Shown in pieces: positions 24,545-35,689 of a DNA stretch of 64,000 nucleotides. The notes beneath the pieces were generated by a model that searched no databases, was not told the DNA's origin, and worked only from the letters and a program-made list of their open reading frames with translations. Position numbers and translations under genes: made by a program. Every line of letters begins with the position of its first letter. The first letter of the stretch is position 1. The DNA comes from Odobenus rosmarus divergens (Eukaryota; Chordata; Mammalia; Carnivora; Odobenidae): the NCBI RefSeq assembly GCF_000321225.1, contig NW_004451413.1, forward strand, positions 263,242-327,241, given 5' to 3'.

Positions 24545-26372
24545 AAATGGATAATATGCAGATCCCTGTATCTCTTAAAGAAACTTAATTTGTAACGAAA
24601 AACCTTCCTACGAAAAACCCTCTACTTCCAGATAGCTTCCCTGGTGAAATTTACCAAAGAAGATATAATGCCCATTCTATGCAAATACTTCCAAAAAACT
24701 GAAGAGGAGGGAACACTTCCTAACTACAGACCAATATCTCTCCTGAAGCAAGATGCAAGGATTTGAACAAAATTAAACAAAATTTAGCAAATCCAATAAT
24801 ATGTAAAAAAGATGATACATCATGGCCAAGTGAGGTTTACCTCAAGAATGTGGTGTTGATTTAACATTTGAAAATCTATCAGTATAATTTACCCTACTAA
24901 TAAACTAAAAAGGAAAAGCCATATGATCATTTAAATTTGACATCGGTTGCTGACAAACTTTCAGCAAACAAGGAACTTCCTCAACCTGATAAAGAAGATC
25001 TACAAAAACCTATAGCTTATATCATACTGATTAGTGAAGAATTGAATGTTTTCCTGCTTGAGATCAGGAAAAAAGACAAGGATGTCCAGTCTCAGATCTT
25101 CTTTTCAACCTTGTAGTGAAGCTTCCAGCCAGTGCATCCAGATTGGAAAGGAAGAAGAAGCAAAATGGTTTGTTTTACAGATAACTTGACTGTCTATGTA
25201 CAAATGAAATCTAAAAAAAAAGGTACTAGTACTAGTACTAATAGGTGAGTTAAGCAATTTACAGGATGTAATCACATTATTTCTATATACTAGCAATGAA
25301 CAATAAAATAATAAAAATATAAAAAAAGTTTACAATAACGTCAAAAGTATTAACTATTTGTTAATAAATCTGACAAGATGTGAAAAATCTGTTCACTGAA
25401 AATTATGAAATACTGTTGAGTAAAACTTTAAAAGACCCAAATAAGTGGAGAGGTATACCTTGTTCATGGATCAGAAGGTTCAATATTGCTACAGTGTTAA
25501 TTGTCCCCAAATTGATCTATAGATTTAATATAATCCTAATCAAAATCCTGGCAGGCTTTCTTGTAAAAATTTATAAGCTGGTACTAAAAATTTCTATGGA
25601 AATACAGAGGATCTAGATTTGCCAAAACACCACTGAAAAAGAAGAGCAAAGTTAGAGGGCTAACACAAACTTATTTTAAGACTTGTTATAAAGCTATGGT
25701 AATCAAAACAGTGTGATATTGGTGCAAAGATAGAAAAGTTCATCAATGGAACAGAACAGAGTCCAGAAATGGACTGGCACACATGTAGGACAAGTATTTT
25801 TTGACAAAAGTGCAGAGGCAATTCAGTGGAGAAAAGAGTCTTTTCAACAACTAGTACTGGGGCAATTGGATCTCTACATGCTAAAATGATGAACTTTGAT
25901 CGAGATGCAAAAACTAATTCAAAACAGATAGTAGATCTAAATGTAAAGTCTAAAATGATAAAACTTCTCTATGAAAACATAGGAGAAAATACTTGTGAAT
26001 TTGTGTTAGACAAAGATTTCTTAGCAACAACACCAAAAGCACAGTCTATTTTTTAAAAATGATGAATTTGACTTCATACATACTAAAAATACTTTTTTGA
26101 AAGACACTGTGAGGAGAATGAAAAGATGAACAATTACTGGGTGAAAATACTTGCGGAGGAAATATTTGATAAAGGACTTATATCCAGTATATAACACATC
26201 CTCAAAAGCTCATAATAAGAAAACGAAAAACCCAGTAAAAGAACAGTTCAAAGATTTGACGAGATACTTCACCAAAGAGCAAATAACACATGACATCAAC
26301 ACCTTTATGGATAAGCAATCATGGTCCAGCCATACATTTAGACTACTCAGTAATAAAAAGGGATAGAGTGAG
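24545..26372 (+). mobile_element. long degraded L1, ORF2 RT to C-terminus
   Basis: About 1.8 kb follow L1 ORF2 in order: 'gaagaggagggaacacttcc', 'tcctcaacctgataaagaag', the RT catalytic region near 25174-25185, 'ttcatggatcagaaggttca', 'attgatctatagatttaata', and 'caatggaacagaacagagtc'. Where active L1 encodes Phe-Ala-Asp-Asp, this copy reads Phe-Thr-Asp-Asn. Frames are interrupted many times. The largest open pieces are about 76-78 codons (25380-25616 and 25826-26056). The element is non-functional and is split by a SINE at 26373. Confidence 0.88.
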
Positions 26373-26570
26373 GGGCGCCTGGGTGGCTCAGTCGTTAAGC
26401 ATCTGCCTTCGGCTCAGGTCATGATCCCTGGGTCCTGGGATTGAGCCCCACCTCGGGCTCCCTGCTTGGCAGGAAGCCTGCTTCTCCCTCTCCCACTCCC
26501 CCTGCTTGTGTTCCCTCTCTCGCTGTGTCTCTCTCTGTCAAATAAATAAAATCTTTAAAAAAAAAAAAAG
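26373..26570 (+). mobile_element. SINEC element inside L1
   Basis: Complete element. The head 'gggcgcctgggtggctca' has pol III A- and B-box-like sequences, followed by a pyrimidine-rich body, 'aaataaataaaatctttaaa' and poly(A). The target duplication (ggatagagtgag, preceded in both copies by aaaaag) is exact at 26361-26372 and 26571-26582, so the insertion is younger than the host L1. The tRNA-like head is part of the SINE, not a tRNA gene. Confidence 0.96.
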
Positions 26571-26582
26571 GGATAGAGTGAG

Positions 26583-26898
26583 TATTCTTATAAGCAACAT
26601 GGATGAATCTCAAAATAATTATACTGAGGGGAAGAAGTCAGACCAAAAAGGGGACATAGTATTCCATTCATAAAAACTCCAGAAAATACAAAGTAATTAT
26701 TAGTGACAAAAATAACATCAGTTGAATTGCCCCGGCACGGGGCTGATTAGGGGGATGTATTACAAATATGCACAAGGACACATTTGGGGGTGATGGTTAT
26801 ATTCACCATCTTGACTATGGTGATGGCTTCATGAGTGTATGTATAGATCAATGTGTGCAGTTTATTGTGTGGGAATATACCTCATTAAATGTATTAAA
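26583..26898 (+). mobile_element. L1 3' end continuing after the SINE
   Basis: This continues the L1 interrupted at 26372: 'aacatggatgaatctcaaaa', 'tagtattccattcataaaaa', then the 3' UTR-type text 'ggtgatggttatattcacca' and 'cctcattaaatgtattaaaa' at the end. This pattern fits L1MB/L1MC-type subfamilies. Confidence 0.8.
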
Positions 26899-27005
26899 AA
26901 ATAGAAGAAGGAAGGAAGAAAAGTGGAGATTGGGGCAGAAGGCAAAAGGAAGAGAGAAATGGAAGGAGAATAAAAGGAGGAAGGGAAAATTTGAAGAAAG
27001 TATTA
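26899..27005. repeat. GA-rich polypurine low-complexity tract
   Basis: About 100 bp of almost pure purine (AGAAGGAAGGAAG-type) begins at the poly(A) end of the preceding L1. It may have expanded from the L1 tail. Confidence 0.8.
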
Positions 27006-27289
27006 TCTTTGGGCTCAGAGTGAATGCAAACTAGATGGTGGTGAGTAGATGACTGGGAATGTTCCAAAAGCTCTTCCACCCAGTTGGCACACAGAAGCCC
27101 ACTGTTTCCATTTCAGTGTGACCATACCTCACTGATGGGAAGCACCTTGGATCCCAAAGTGGAAGGCTCTTCCTTTTCCAAACACCTTGTCCTTAAGCCT
27201 GAGCAGAACTTTTCCAATATTTTGTGGCCTCTGAAGAGACATTTCATCTGCATTGCTCTTAGTGACATGCCCACATCATGGCAGAGAAT
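27006..27289. other. unique sequence, no gene seen
   Basis: No recognised feature. It may include upstream L2 sequence too diverged to place. Confidence 0.4.
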
Positions 27290-27640
27290 TTTCTTTTAGT
27301 TCTTAGCATGGCCTACAAGGCCCTGAATCATGAATCTCTGGCTTACTTTTTCAGCTCTATCTTCTATCTCAATGCTCTCACTCATGGCTCTACCCACAAC
27401 CAGCCTTCTCTCTTCTGGAACCCACCAAACTCCTTTCTGCTTCAGGGCCTTTGAACATGCAGTTATGCCTGGAATATTCTCCCCCGCACTCCTAGACCTT
27501 TAGGGTTAAAGCAAATGTTACTGACTCAAGAAGCCTTCCTTTCCCACCCCAGACTAGATTTGATTCCTTTACATTGGCCACAAATTCCCATTTCCCATCC
27601 AATACTAATTTAGAATCACAGTGCTGCCTTAATAAGATAA
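27290..27640 (+). mobile_element. L2 LINE 3' region
   Basis: Clear L2 text in order: 'tggcctacaaggccctgaat', 'gaacccaccaaactcctttc', 'tgcttcagggcctttgaaca', 'tgcctggaatattctccccc', then 'aagccttcctttcccacccc'. This is the conserved end of ORF2 and the 3' UTR of L2. It is ancient and inactive. Confidence 0.85.
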
Positions 27641-27825
27641 AAGGCGAGGTTTGCTCTTTCCACCTCATCTCATTTGCAAAACTACTTCCAAGCTCTGTGT
27701 AAGTCTGTGAGTGAACGCAAACACCAACCTGCCGAGCCTGCCTGCTCCTGGTCCCTGGAGGCCCTTGTGCATCAGGGTCCAGCCACCCTCCCCAACACTG
27801 TCACAAAACTCATAGAAATGAACAT
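27641..27825. other. unique sequence, no gene seen
   Basis: A short interval between the L2 relic and the SINE target site. Nothing is recognised. Confidence 0.4.
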
Positions 27826-27836
27826 AAAACACATAG

Positions 27837-28064
27837 GGGCGCCTGGGTGGCTCAGATGGTTAAGCGTCTGCCTTCGGCTCAGGTCATGATCCCAGGGTCC
27901 TGGGGTCGAGTCCCGCATCAGGCTCCCTGCTCCTTGGGAGCCTGCTTCTCCCTCTGCCTCTCTCTCTCTCTGTCTCTCATGAATAAATAAATAGAATCTT
28001 TAAAAAAAAAAAAAAGAAAAAGAAAAACAGAACCAAAAAAACTGATGTTGTTTAAAAAAAAAAA
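27837..28064 (+). mobile_element. SINEC element with composite A-rich tail
   Basis: Head, pyrimidine-rich body and 'aaataaatagaatctttaaa' are complete. An exact 11-bp target duplication (aaaacacatag) lies at 27826-27836 and 28065-28075. The tail is unusual: poly(A), then a G- and C-interrupted A-rich stretch with 'actgatgttgttt', then a second poly(A) run before the duplication. Confidence 0.95.
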
Positions 28065-28075
28065 AAAACACATAG

Positions 28076-28724
28076 AAAATCACCTGCTTCTGCACAGTTT
28101 GGAACTTGGGGATGTAGAAATTCTCTAGATTCCTTCCTGATTCACTTGGTTTGTAACTGGCTTGTTGTTGCTGCCCACTGCATGGCAATTTTGAAATCTG
28201 AGAGCAGTGACCTCAACCATGAAACACAAACTCAACACAATTCCCGCCTGGAGCTTATGGGTTCTTCTCTAAAACCCACAAGCTCAGCTTCCCAGCTTCG
28301 CCTGGGGTCTGTCTATAAATTACTTTTATAGGAATGTTATCACATAATTGGAAAGTAATAAATACCTCCTGTTTTTGTAATCTTGCTGTGAATGAGCTTC
28401 TATATGCTGCCTCTCCCATTGTCTTCCAAGCTACCCAAACACTTTAATACCCCCTTCTAGATCTTTCCCATAGTCACCTCTTAGCTTAAGAACATGGAAC
28501 ATGCTCCACATAAAATAATGTCACTACCAGATTATTCCTATATTTCAGCTACAGGGAGCTAATGGTTCACTGGGCCAAACAAACGTGAATAACATGTGGA
28601 TTTTATTTGTTGAACTCTTATCAACAGGAAAACTGCTGCTTCCTTATAGTTTCTATAAGTTCTCTAATGCCTTTCATACAGGACTGCTTTCATATGCATG
28701 AGATATCAACTGCTCTTCAAATGT
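28076..28724. other. unique sequence, no gene seen
   Basis: No recognised gene or repeat. Confidence 0.45.
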
Positions 28725-28904
28725 ATTATTTTAATTGAGATGTAATTGACATATAACATTGTGTAAGTTTAAGGTGTATAATGTGTTGATTTGATATATT
28801 TATACATCGCAGTATGATTACCACTATGGTGTTAGCTAACACCACTACCACATCCCATAAATACCATTTTTGTGGTGAGAACAATTAAGATCTAGTCTCT
28901 TAGC
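28725..28904 (-). mobile_element. L1 (L1MA-type) 3' end, part 1
   Basis: Complement of an older L1 3' UTR: 'ttgagatgtaattgacatat', 'tttaaggtgtataatgtgtt', 'tatacatcgcagtatgatta'. It is interrupted by a younger L1 at 28905 and continues at 29085. A near-identical 3' end occurs at 60.2 kb. Confidence 0.85.
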
Positions 28905-29084
28905 TGATGGACTCTGAAAAACAAACTGAGGGTTCTAGAGGGGAGGTGGGTGGGAGGATAGGTTAGCCTGGTGATGTGCATGGAGCACTGGGTGTTATGC
29001 ACAAACAATGAATCATGGAACACTACATCCAAAACTAATGATGTAATGTATGGTGATTAACATAACAATAAGAAATTAAAAAAA
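28905..29084 (+). mobile_element. young L1 3' fragment nested in older L1
   Basis: Only about 180 bp of a young L1 3' UTR ('aacaaactgagggttctaga' to 'tggtgattaacataacaata', then poly(A)) inserted in the opposite orientation to its host. The target duplication atct(a/t)gtctcttagc is at 28890-28904 and 29085-29099. A piece of the normal 3' UTR between 'gtgatg' and 'tgcatggagcac' is missing. Confidence 0.92.
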
Positions 29085-29610
29085 ATCTTGTCTCTTAGCA
29101 ACTTTGATGTTTATAAGACAGTATTGTCTATAATCACTATGCTGTGCATTAGATCTACAGGACTTCACTATTTACTAGTTGCAAGTGTGCAACCCCAAAC
29201 ATCTGTCCAATTCACCCACCACCCCCAGCTCCTAGTAGCTACCGTTCTAGTATCAGTTTTTGAGTTCAGCTTTTTGGGATTCCACATATAAGTGAGATCA
29301 TACAGCATTTATCTTTCTCTGTTTGCCTTACCTCACTTAGCATAATGCCCTCAAGGTCCATCCATGTTGTCGTAAATGGCAGGATTTCCTTCCTTCTCAA
29401 GGCTGAGTAATGCCCCATTGTGTATATATACCACATCTTCTTTATCCATTTTGACGGATACTAGGTTGTTTCTATATTTTGGCTATTGTGAATAATGCTG
29501 CAATAAACGTGGGAGTTCAGATATCTTTTCAAGATCTTGTTTTTATTTCCTTTGGATATATACCCAGAATTGGAATTGCTAGATCATATGTTCTTCCAAC
29601 TTTGCAAAAT
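29085..29610 (-). mobile_element. L1 (L1MA-type) 3' end, part 2
   Basis: This continues the complement of the older L1: 'cacttagcataatgccctca', 'aggtccatccatgttgtcgt', 'taataatgctgcaataaa' type text ('gtgaataatgctgcaataaa'), and 'ggatatatacccagaattgg'. These correspond to the C-terminal end of ORF2 and the 3' UTR on the opposite strand. Confidence 0.9.
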
Positions 29611-29909
29611 GCTTTGCTCTTTTAGCTCTGACAGTTAGAAGATAGTCTCTGAGGCTGGGCTCCCCCTCCTATCTGAGTGCCTGCAGAACACACCTGTCCT
29701 CCCTTGAAGCCCTCCTGTGCTGCTCTGGGGGTAGCAGAGAAGTAGGAAAGGTGACACGTGGTCATCCCAGCTCATTGTTCGCGGGGTATGCCCAGGCATG
29801 TAGAATGCCATCATTATTCACAGGGACCACTGGAGCAGTCTCCAGTGGAGTAGGCTTTCTGTTTCTGGTCTCTCTCCAACCATCCAGGTCTCCTCAGTTG
29901 CCAGAACAA
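29611..29909. other. unique sequence, no gene seen
   Basis: No recognised feature. Confidence 0.4.
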
Positions 29910-30250
29910 ATTGTCAGAGACTAAATCTGACCATACTACTCCCTGTCTAGAATCCTTCGGGGCCCCCATTGTGTGTAGGATAAAGTGGAAGATCTTTAGC
30001 TGGAAGAGCAGAAGTACCAGGGCCCAGCCCTGCTTGCTCTTCCACCCTGGTCTCTGGACTATCCCTGACTTTTCCTTACATCTCTCCCAGCTGCTTCTAG
30101 TGACCCCACCGGCCAGGCCGGCCGTCCCCCCACAATGTTGCTGGTGCTGTTTCCTTCCTGTTACATATCTTCTCATTCCCTTTCTCTACCTACGTAACTG
30201 CATACTCATCCTTCAGGGTCCAAATGTGCTGGGTGTTCCCCTAGGGGAAG
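29910..30250 (+). mobile_element. L2 LINE 3' region
   Basis: Ordered L2 text: 'tctgaccatactactccctg', 'aatccttcggggcccccatt', 'ctcttccaccctggtctctg', and 'atcttctcattccctttctc', ending near 'catccttcagggtccaaatg'. It is degraded, with no intact frame. Confidence 0.75.
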
Positions 30251-30372
30251 AGAGAAACCCATCAAGGTGAGAATGAGACAGTGGGCAGAAGCCTTGGGCA
30301 GGGGACAGAAGACAGAATGAGGCAGGCCCAGGGGCAGGCCCTACCTGCTACCTCCTGCAGTGTAAGTTAGGG
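30251..30372. other. unique sequence, no gene seen
   Basis: A short purine-rich interval between the L2 and LTR relics. Confidence 0.4.
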
Positions 30373-30760
30373 GTGTATTAGTTTGCTAGGGCTGCTGTAA
30401 CAAAGTGGCACAGATTGGGTGGCTCACACAGCGGAAATGAACTTTCTCATGGTCCTAGAGGCTTGGAAGTCTGAGATTTAGGTGTCAGCAGGTTTGCTTT
30501 CTTCTGAGGCCTCTGCCTTGGTTTGTCGATGGCTGCCTTCTTCCTGTGTCTTCACAAGGACTTCCTTCTGTGCTGTATCCAAATTTCCCCTTTTTACGAG
30601 GACACCAGTCATCCTGGATTAGGGCCCACTCTAATGACCTCATTTTAACTTAATCACCACTGAAAAAACTATCTCCAAATAAGGTTGTATTCTGAAGTAC
30701 TGGGGGCTAGGGCTTCAACATACAAGTTTTGGGAGGGGGACACAATTCAGTCCATAATGG
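30373..30760 (-). mobile_element. ERVL-MaLR (MLT1-like) solo LTR
   Basis: The complement of the same LTR type as at 17789: 'tgtattagtttgctagggct', 'gctgtaacaaagtggcaca', 'ttcttctgaggcctctgcct', 'gaggacaccagtcatcctgg', 'taatgacctcattttaactt', and 'acacaattcagtccataatg'. It is nearly full length and not attached to internal sequence. Confidence 0.85.
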
Positions 30761-32935
30761 GGTAGAAGGGGGAGTCCTTTATCCTCCCTGCTCTCAATTT
30801 AATCTCTTCATCTATAACATGGGGATTGGGGTAGTTTAAAAGGTAATCTTGTATATCCTTTACAGCTCTAGATCTTTCTGTTTCAAAATCAGGCAACATG
30901 AAATAAGAGGAATTAGATGCTTGTGTCTTCGCAACAGAAAACAAACCAGGGGTTTCAGACCTGAATGGTCTGTGTAAGTGTCTGAATCCTCCCTCTGCTT
31001 TTCTTGCAGGCATGCATCACTAGAGAGAATCGGTGTAAAGAAGAAAATGAGTGTGCCTGCCACCTACTCTCCCCTCTCTTGTGGGAAAGTTGGAGGAGGG
31101 AGCCAGAGAAGGGAAGTGAAAATGCCCAGACTTTTAAGTGTTCCACAAGGCGTGAGAACAAGCATGGGATGGCTCAGAGAGACAGAGAGTGAGTAGAAGG
31201 GATAGAACAGCACTAGTGTGTGTGTCTGTGTCCTAAAAGGATAAGAAAAGCCACTGGAGGTCCATGGTGGCCAGAGAAGAAAGCAGCCACTCAGGAGAGG
31301 CTGGAGTCTTCTCCTTTACACCCTCCAGTCTTCCACACGCCATTAGCACATGCCCATGTTACCAAGAGGGGTTTTCCCTCTTACTGCTTGGGGATACTCC
31401 AAGGGGTGCCCAGTGTCACAGGCTCCTGGCTGTGGGCATCTTCTTTTGGGATTCCCTGGGTCCTCCTAGCCAGATGTCTGCTCTAGGGAATGTTGGGCAT
31501 GGATCCCAGGACTGTGGTGGTATGCACTTTGAGACAGAAAATATCTAACATTGCTAAAAAAAATATTCAGGTGTATTTACTTTTGAACCACTTGCCAGCA
31601 TATTCTGGAGGATTGGAAGGCAGAATAACTTGGTGAATTTGGAGACAGATAGACCTCTCCTTCCAATTTCAGGTCCATCCACAGAGATAGTCTCTTTGCA
31701 GTGGCCCAGGGATTGAGACCTTTGCCCTAAAACCTATGCATTCTGTTAGAAACAGTATTTACATGGCCATTGTCATGTAGATGGTGCTTATTGATTTTCA
31801 TTTCTTCAAGCACGTGTGTGGACATAGCACACGAGTGCTCAGTCATGGTTATGGCAAAAGAACAACTAAGTTGGCACCACATAGAGCCCCTGATTCCTCG
31901 TCTCGAATGCTGTTTCCTCTACCAGGGACACTGTCCTTCATCTACCCACTCCTAGTCCACTTTTGAATCTCAGGCTCCAGTGGGAACCTCACAGATCCTT
32001 TCTCAGTGTTGGGTGCGACACTCTGACCCCATGACTCTCCTTGGTAGAGTTACAGTTGATTTCTACTATGTCTCACGAGCAATACTTCTACCTGGTGACC
32101 CAGCCATTCTTAGTTCGCTTGAGTTAAAATAGGCGTAATGACAAACAAAAGACTAACAAACCAGATTCTCTGTCAACCCAGAGTAGATCTCTACCCACTA
32201 ATCCATTGAGGGAGATGACCAGATGGTCAGGCAAAATTCTTAATCATTGATGCCACCAATTAGGAATAACTTATCTGCTGTGTACTTCTCTGGCAACACA
32301 TTTAACCTGCCTCTGTCAGGTGAGTCCACTGCGCATTTCAGATGATATCCCAAACTGTTAAAATATTATTTTTTCAAGAGGATATAACTATATCTCTCAT
32401 ATAGGTATAAAAATAAGACTTGTCAAGTGTTGTACTTTACTCATTGATAATGTAATATAATTATTATAATAATGTTGCCCTAATAATAATAATGTGATGA
32501 GTCAGATGTTTCTTTCAAGTGGTTCACAGGTGAATTCAAAATACCATGCATGCATAGGCAGAGAAAAGATGTTGAAATTAACTTAGTTGCAAAAATGGCA
32601 TATCCCCAGGGCAATAATTACATTCCATTGAACACAATTAGTTTCTATTTCTATAGACAAGAGTCATTTTCATCATTATCCATTCCCTACAATTTACAGA
32701 GTTGTAAAACAGCTCAAAGGCAGTGAAAAGCAGGGATAACTTAGAAGTGTTCACCGTACAGGGCAGTGAGTAATCCTGTCTATTTTCCATTTCATTCATA
32801 CTTTTTCTGATGTTCCAGTATGCCTTAACAATATCTCATTTGGCAAGAGTACTTCTGACCACTACTCATGCAACACTGTAATATGTTGGACCCCAGGGAG
32901 GGTTTGCCCTCAATGTCCAATTCTCACATTTTTTA
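30761..32935. other. unique sequence, no gene seen
   Basis: No gene or repeat recognised apart from a TAA-rich low-complexity patch around 32450-32510. Open frames of up to 94 codons (31220-31548) overlap in two frames of one strand and show no domain. Confidence 0.4.
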
Positions 32936-33154
32936 AAATATTTATTTATTTGAGAGAGGGAGAGAGAGCTTGTGTGTGCAAGTGTGAGCACAGTGGGGGT
33001 GGAAGGGCAGAGGGAGACAGAGAGAGAGAATCTCCAGCAGACTTCCTGCTAAGTGTGGAGCCCGTCGTGAGGCTCTATCCCAGGACCCCAAGATCATGAC
33101 CTGAGCCAAAATCAAGAGTTGGACCCTTAACCAACTGAGCCACCCAGACACCCC
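32936..33154 (-). mobile_element. SINEC element (older copy)
   Basis: Reverse-oriented element: 'aaatatttatttatttgaga', GA-rich body, 'aggaccccaagatcatgacc', 'ccaactgagccacccagaca', 'cccc'. Substitutions in the head and body make it older than the copies at 26.4 and 27.8 kb. No clear target duplication. Confidence 0.9.
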
Positions 33155-33604
33155 TCACCTGGTTTTTTAGTGAAATAGCTCTCCCTGTTTTTTTGAATCC
33201 TTGTCTTTCTAGTTCATGTACTATAGGCCAATCTATTGAGAGTCCACCAAATTGTAGTTAAAATCACCTCTCCCTGCAACACTGGACCATCATCCTTGCT
33301 CCAAGTTATCACATTCCCATTTTCCATGAATGGGAAAAATACAAAATGATCTCTGCAAGTCTTCCCAGTTATGCTTGAATTGAGAAACCAACATGATTCA
33401 GGTTACCAAGTTGGAGCTTTTTATTGCAAAAAAAAAAAAAAATTCAAAATACACAATAAGAAGAAAACCAGAAGAAATTTTTTTTAGTAATTAGAATGTA
33501 TAAAGATTAGAGGACTCAGTGTTCTTGTGTGAGGAAAAAATAGTGTGAAGACTAGACAATGTGATTCTTAACATTCCTTGTTAATCATTTGTTTATTTCT
33601 TTGC
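33155..33604. other. unique sequence, no gene seen
   Basis: Contains a poly(A) run at 33429-33442. Nothing else is recognised. Confidence 0.4.
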
Positions 33605-33830
33605 ATAAAAAAAGGGCAGCTGCCATTTATCTCATCCATGTGCTAGGCTCTCTGCTAGGAATTCCTATATGCATTATACTTAACCTTTGTATGATGCCAG
33701 AAGAAAAATATTATTATTCACATCTTGCAAATGAAAAAACAAAACAAAGCAAAATCCATGGTTTAAAGAAGCTGAAAGTTTTGCCCAGAGTCATAATTAA
33801 AAAGTGGTGGGTCCTGAGTTAGTGTAATTC
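33605..33830 (-). mobile_element. MIR SINE relic
   Basis: Plus-strand order: 'ccatgtgctaggctctctgc', 'tattattattcacatcttgc', 'aaatgaaaaaacaaaac', and 'ttgcccagagtcataattaa', then 'aaagtggtgggtcctgagtt'. This is the reverse complement of MIR with A-rich internal changes. Confidence 0.7.
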
Positions 33831-34439
33831 CAAAGTACATCTTTTTCTTCACGCCCTTCAGTAAATGCTTGCAGAATGAATCCTCTGCTTCCCATCTGGC
33901 AGAGTGAGAGGCAACTGCCTTTCTTACTGGAATCTAGAAGCTGCTGCACATGATTATTAGTCCAAGGAATCTGTGCCTCAAGCAGAAGCAGATCTTCCAG
34001 CTGATTACTCACAGCAGAGAGGATCTGGTGTATGGTCAGGCAGGGACCAGAAAGAACACACCAAACCCTGGGAATTTACAGTGAGAAAGTGGCCACCAAA
34101 GCCCGAGCATAGAACCTTGGGAGATTCTACCACTTGCCTTACAAACTCCCAGTTTGGTGGAGCTTGGAGCTCCTCCAGAAGGAACCAATTATCATAGGTA
34201 GACTTTATGTTGCTAGAGTTGATGTTTCAGAGAGAAACACTCTAATGGGCCTTCACAAATTTGATGGGCCTCCTGTTCAGTCTACAGCTCTGTCCCTAAG
34301 TTTGAACTCCACAAAGTACTGGTTACTTTAAGGAGGAGGAAAGGGAAACATTTGGAAGCATAGAGTATCCAGAGTCAGAAGGAATCCAATGCTGAATTTG
34401 GAAAAATTGGTATATATGCAGAAGGTAACCTGAAGTTAA
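33831..34439. other. unique sequence, no gene seen
   Basis: No recognised feature. Confidence 0.4.
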
Positions 34440-34584
34440 AACAAAGCAACCAAAAAGTCTCAACAAAACAAAAAGCTGGTGTTTTACAAAGATAAACAAA
34501 ATTGACAAATGCTTAACTAGACTAAGAAAAAAAAAACAGAAAATACTCAAATAAATAAATTCAGAAATGAAATAGGAGGCATTA
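34440..34584 (+). mobile_element. L1 ORF2 relic, part 1
   Basis: The text 'aagataaacaaaattgacaa', then 'caaataaataaattcagaaa' and 'tgaaataggaggcatta' follows L1 ORF2 ahead of the RT. It is split by the SINE at 34585. Confidence 0.8.
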
Positions 34585-34791
34585 CATGGGGGCTCAGTCA
34601 GTTCAGTATCTGACTCTTGGTTCTGGCTCAGGTCATGATCTCAGGGTTTTGGGATCAAGCCCTGAGTTGGGCTTCACACTCAGCATGGAGTCTGCTTGGG
34701 ATTCTCTCTCTTTGCCTCTCCTTCCTTCTTGGCCCCCTCCCTGCTCACTCACTCTCTCTCAAATAAATAAAGGAAATCTTAAAAAAAAAAA
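34585..34791 (+). mobile_element. SINEC element inside L1 (older subtype)
   Basis: The head is degraded ('catgggggctcagtcagttc'), the body reads 'tcatgatctcagggttttgg', and the tail is 'aaataaataaaggaaatctt' plus poly(A). Even so, a perfect 16-bp target duplication (gaaataggaggcatta) survives at 34569-34584 and 34792-34807. Confidence 0.95.
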
Positions 34792-34965
34792 GAAATAGGA
34801 GGCATTATAACTGATGCCAGAAAAAAAAGGATCATAAAAGACTACTCTGAATGAATATAGGCAATAAAATGGACAATGTAGAAGAAATGGATAAATTCTT
34901 AAAAACATACAATCTACTAAGACTAAATCATGAAGAAAATTCTTACAAACTATATACCTAATAAA
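34792..34965 (+). mobile_element. L1 ORF2 relic, part 2
   Basis: This continues the host L1: 'aaaggatcataaaagactac', 'aaaatggacaatgtagaaga', 'aatggataaattcttaaaaa', 'tactaagactaaatcatgaa'. No frame is intact. Confidence 0.8.
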
Positions 34966-35045
34966 GCGAAAAACAAAACAAAACAAAAAACAAAACAAAA
35001 CAAAAACAAAAAAACAAAAAACAAAACAAAACAAAACAACCCAAA
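34966..35045. repeat. (AAAAC)n simple repeat
   Basis: About 75 bp of AAAAC-type units lie exactly between two non-adjacent segments of the same L1 ORF2. Confidence 0.92.
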
Positions 35046-35140
35046 TAACCTGATTAAGAAATGGGATAAGGACATTTCTCTAAAGAAGGCATATGAATCG
35101 CCAATAGGTATATATATTAAAAAAATTCTCAACAACACTA
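35041..35140 (+). mobile_element. L1 ORF2 relic, part 3 (after deletion)
   Basis: The text 'aacctgattaagaaatggga', 'aggacatttctctaaagaag' and 'caatagg' matches a later part of L1 ORF2 (the 'gacatttctccaaagaaga' segment). More than a kilobase of ORF2 is therefore missing between parts 2 and 3. Confidence 0.7.
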
Positions 35141-35445
35141 ACTGCCCATGCCATTCATCTGTTTAAAAGTCTTTCTAAGACCTCCTCCCAAGATCCAGTC
35201 CAAAATTCCTCATGAGGCTGAAAAGTCCTGTGACTTGTATTGCTTCCTTCTTGTCCCTCTGCCACCTGTTCCAAATTTCCTATTACAGTTCCCGCCGAAT
35301 GTCCTCAACTTTCACTTCTGTGCTCATACATACAGGCTGCCTGAAAATGTTCTTTCCCCTCCTCGTGCACTTGGGAAACTGGTTTTCATCCATCTGGATT
35401 CAAATCAAGATGATTCCTCTGTGAAGCTTCCCATTTGATAGCTGG
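35141..35445 (+). mobile_element. L2 LINE 3' region
   Basis: Ordered L2-like text: 'agatccagtccaaaattcct', 'ctccctctgccacctgttcc' type ('gtccctctgccacctgttcc'), 'tgttctttcccctcctcgtg', and 'aagatgattcctctgtgaag'. It is degraded. Confidence 0.65.
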
Positions 35446-35689
35446 AAAGAAATAAGCACCTATAAAGGCATAGATTTAAATGAGAAATCAGGAGGTTCAT
35501 TCATGACCTCTCACTTTTTTGACAACTAAATAAATCTTCGTTTTATATATGTAAACTGAGGTATAGGAAACAAATCTTACAAACTCAAAGGTTGCATTGC
35601 TAAACAGAGCCTATGTTGGCATGTGAACCTTGAAAACACGGGTCCTGAGCCTCTCTTAACTAATTTGAAAGTGAGGAAGAAAGAAAGGT
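35446..35689. other. unique sequence, no gene seen
   Basis: No recognised feature. Confidence 0.4.

Noticed and set aside
26373..26450. tRNA gene from A- and B-box-like sequence
   Set aside because: The tRNA-like head belongs to a SINEC element, as shown by body, tail and target duplication. The same applies to the other SINE heads.
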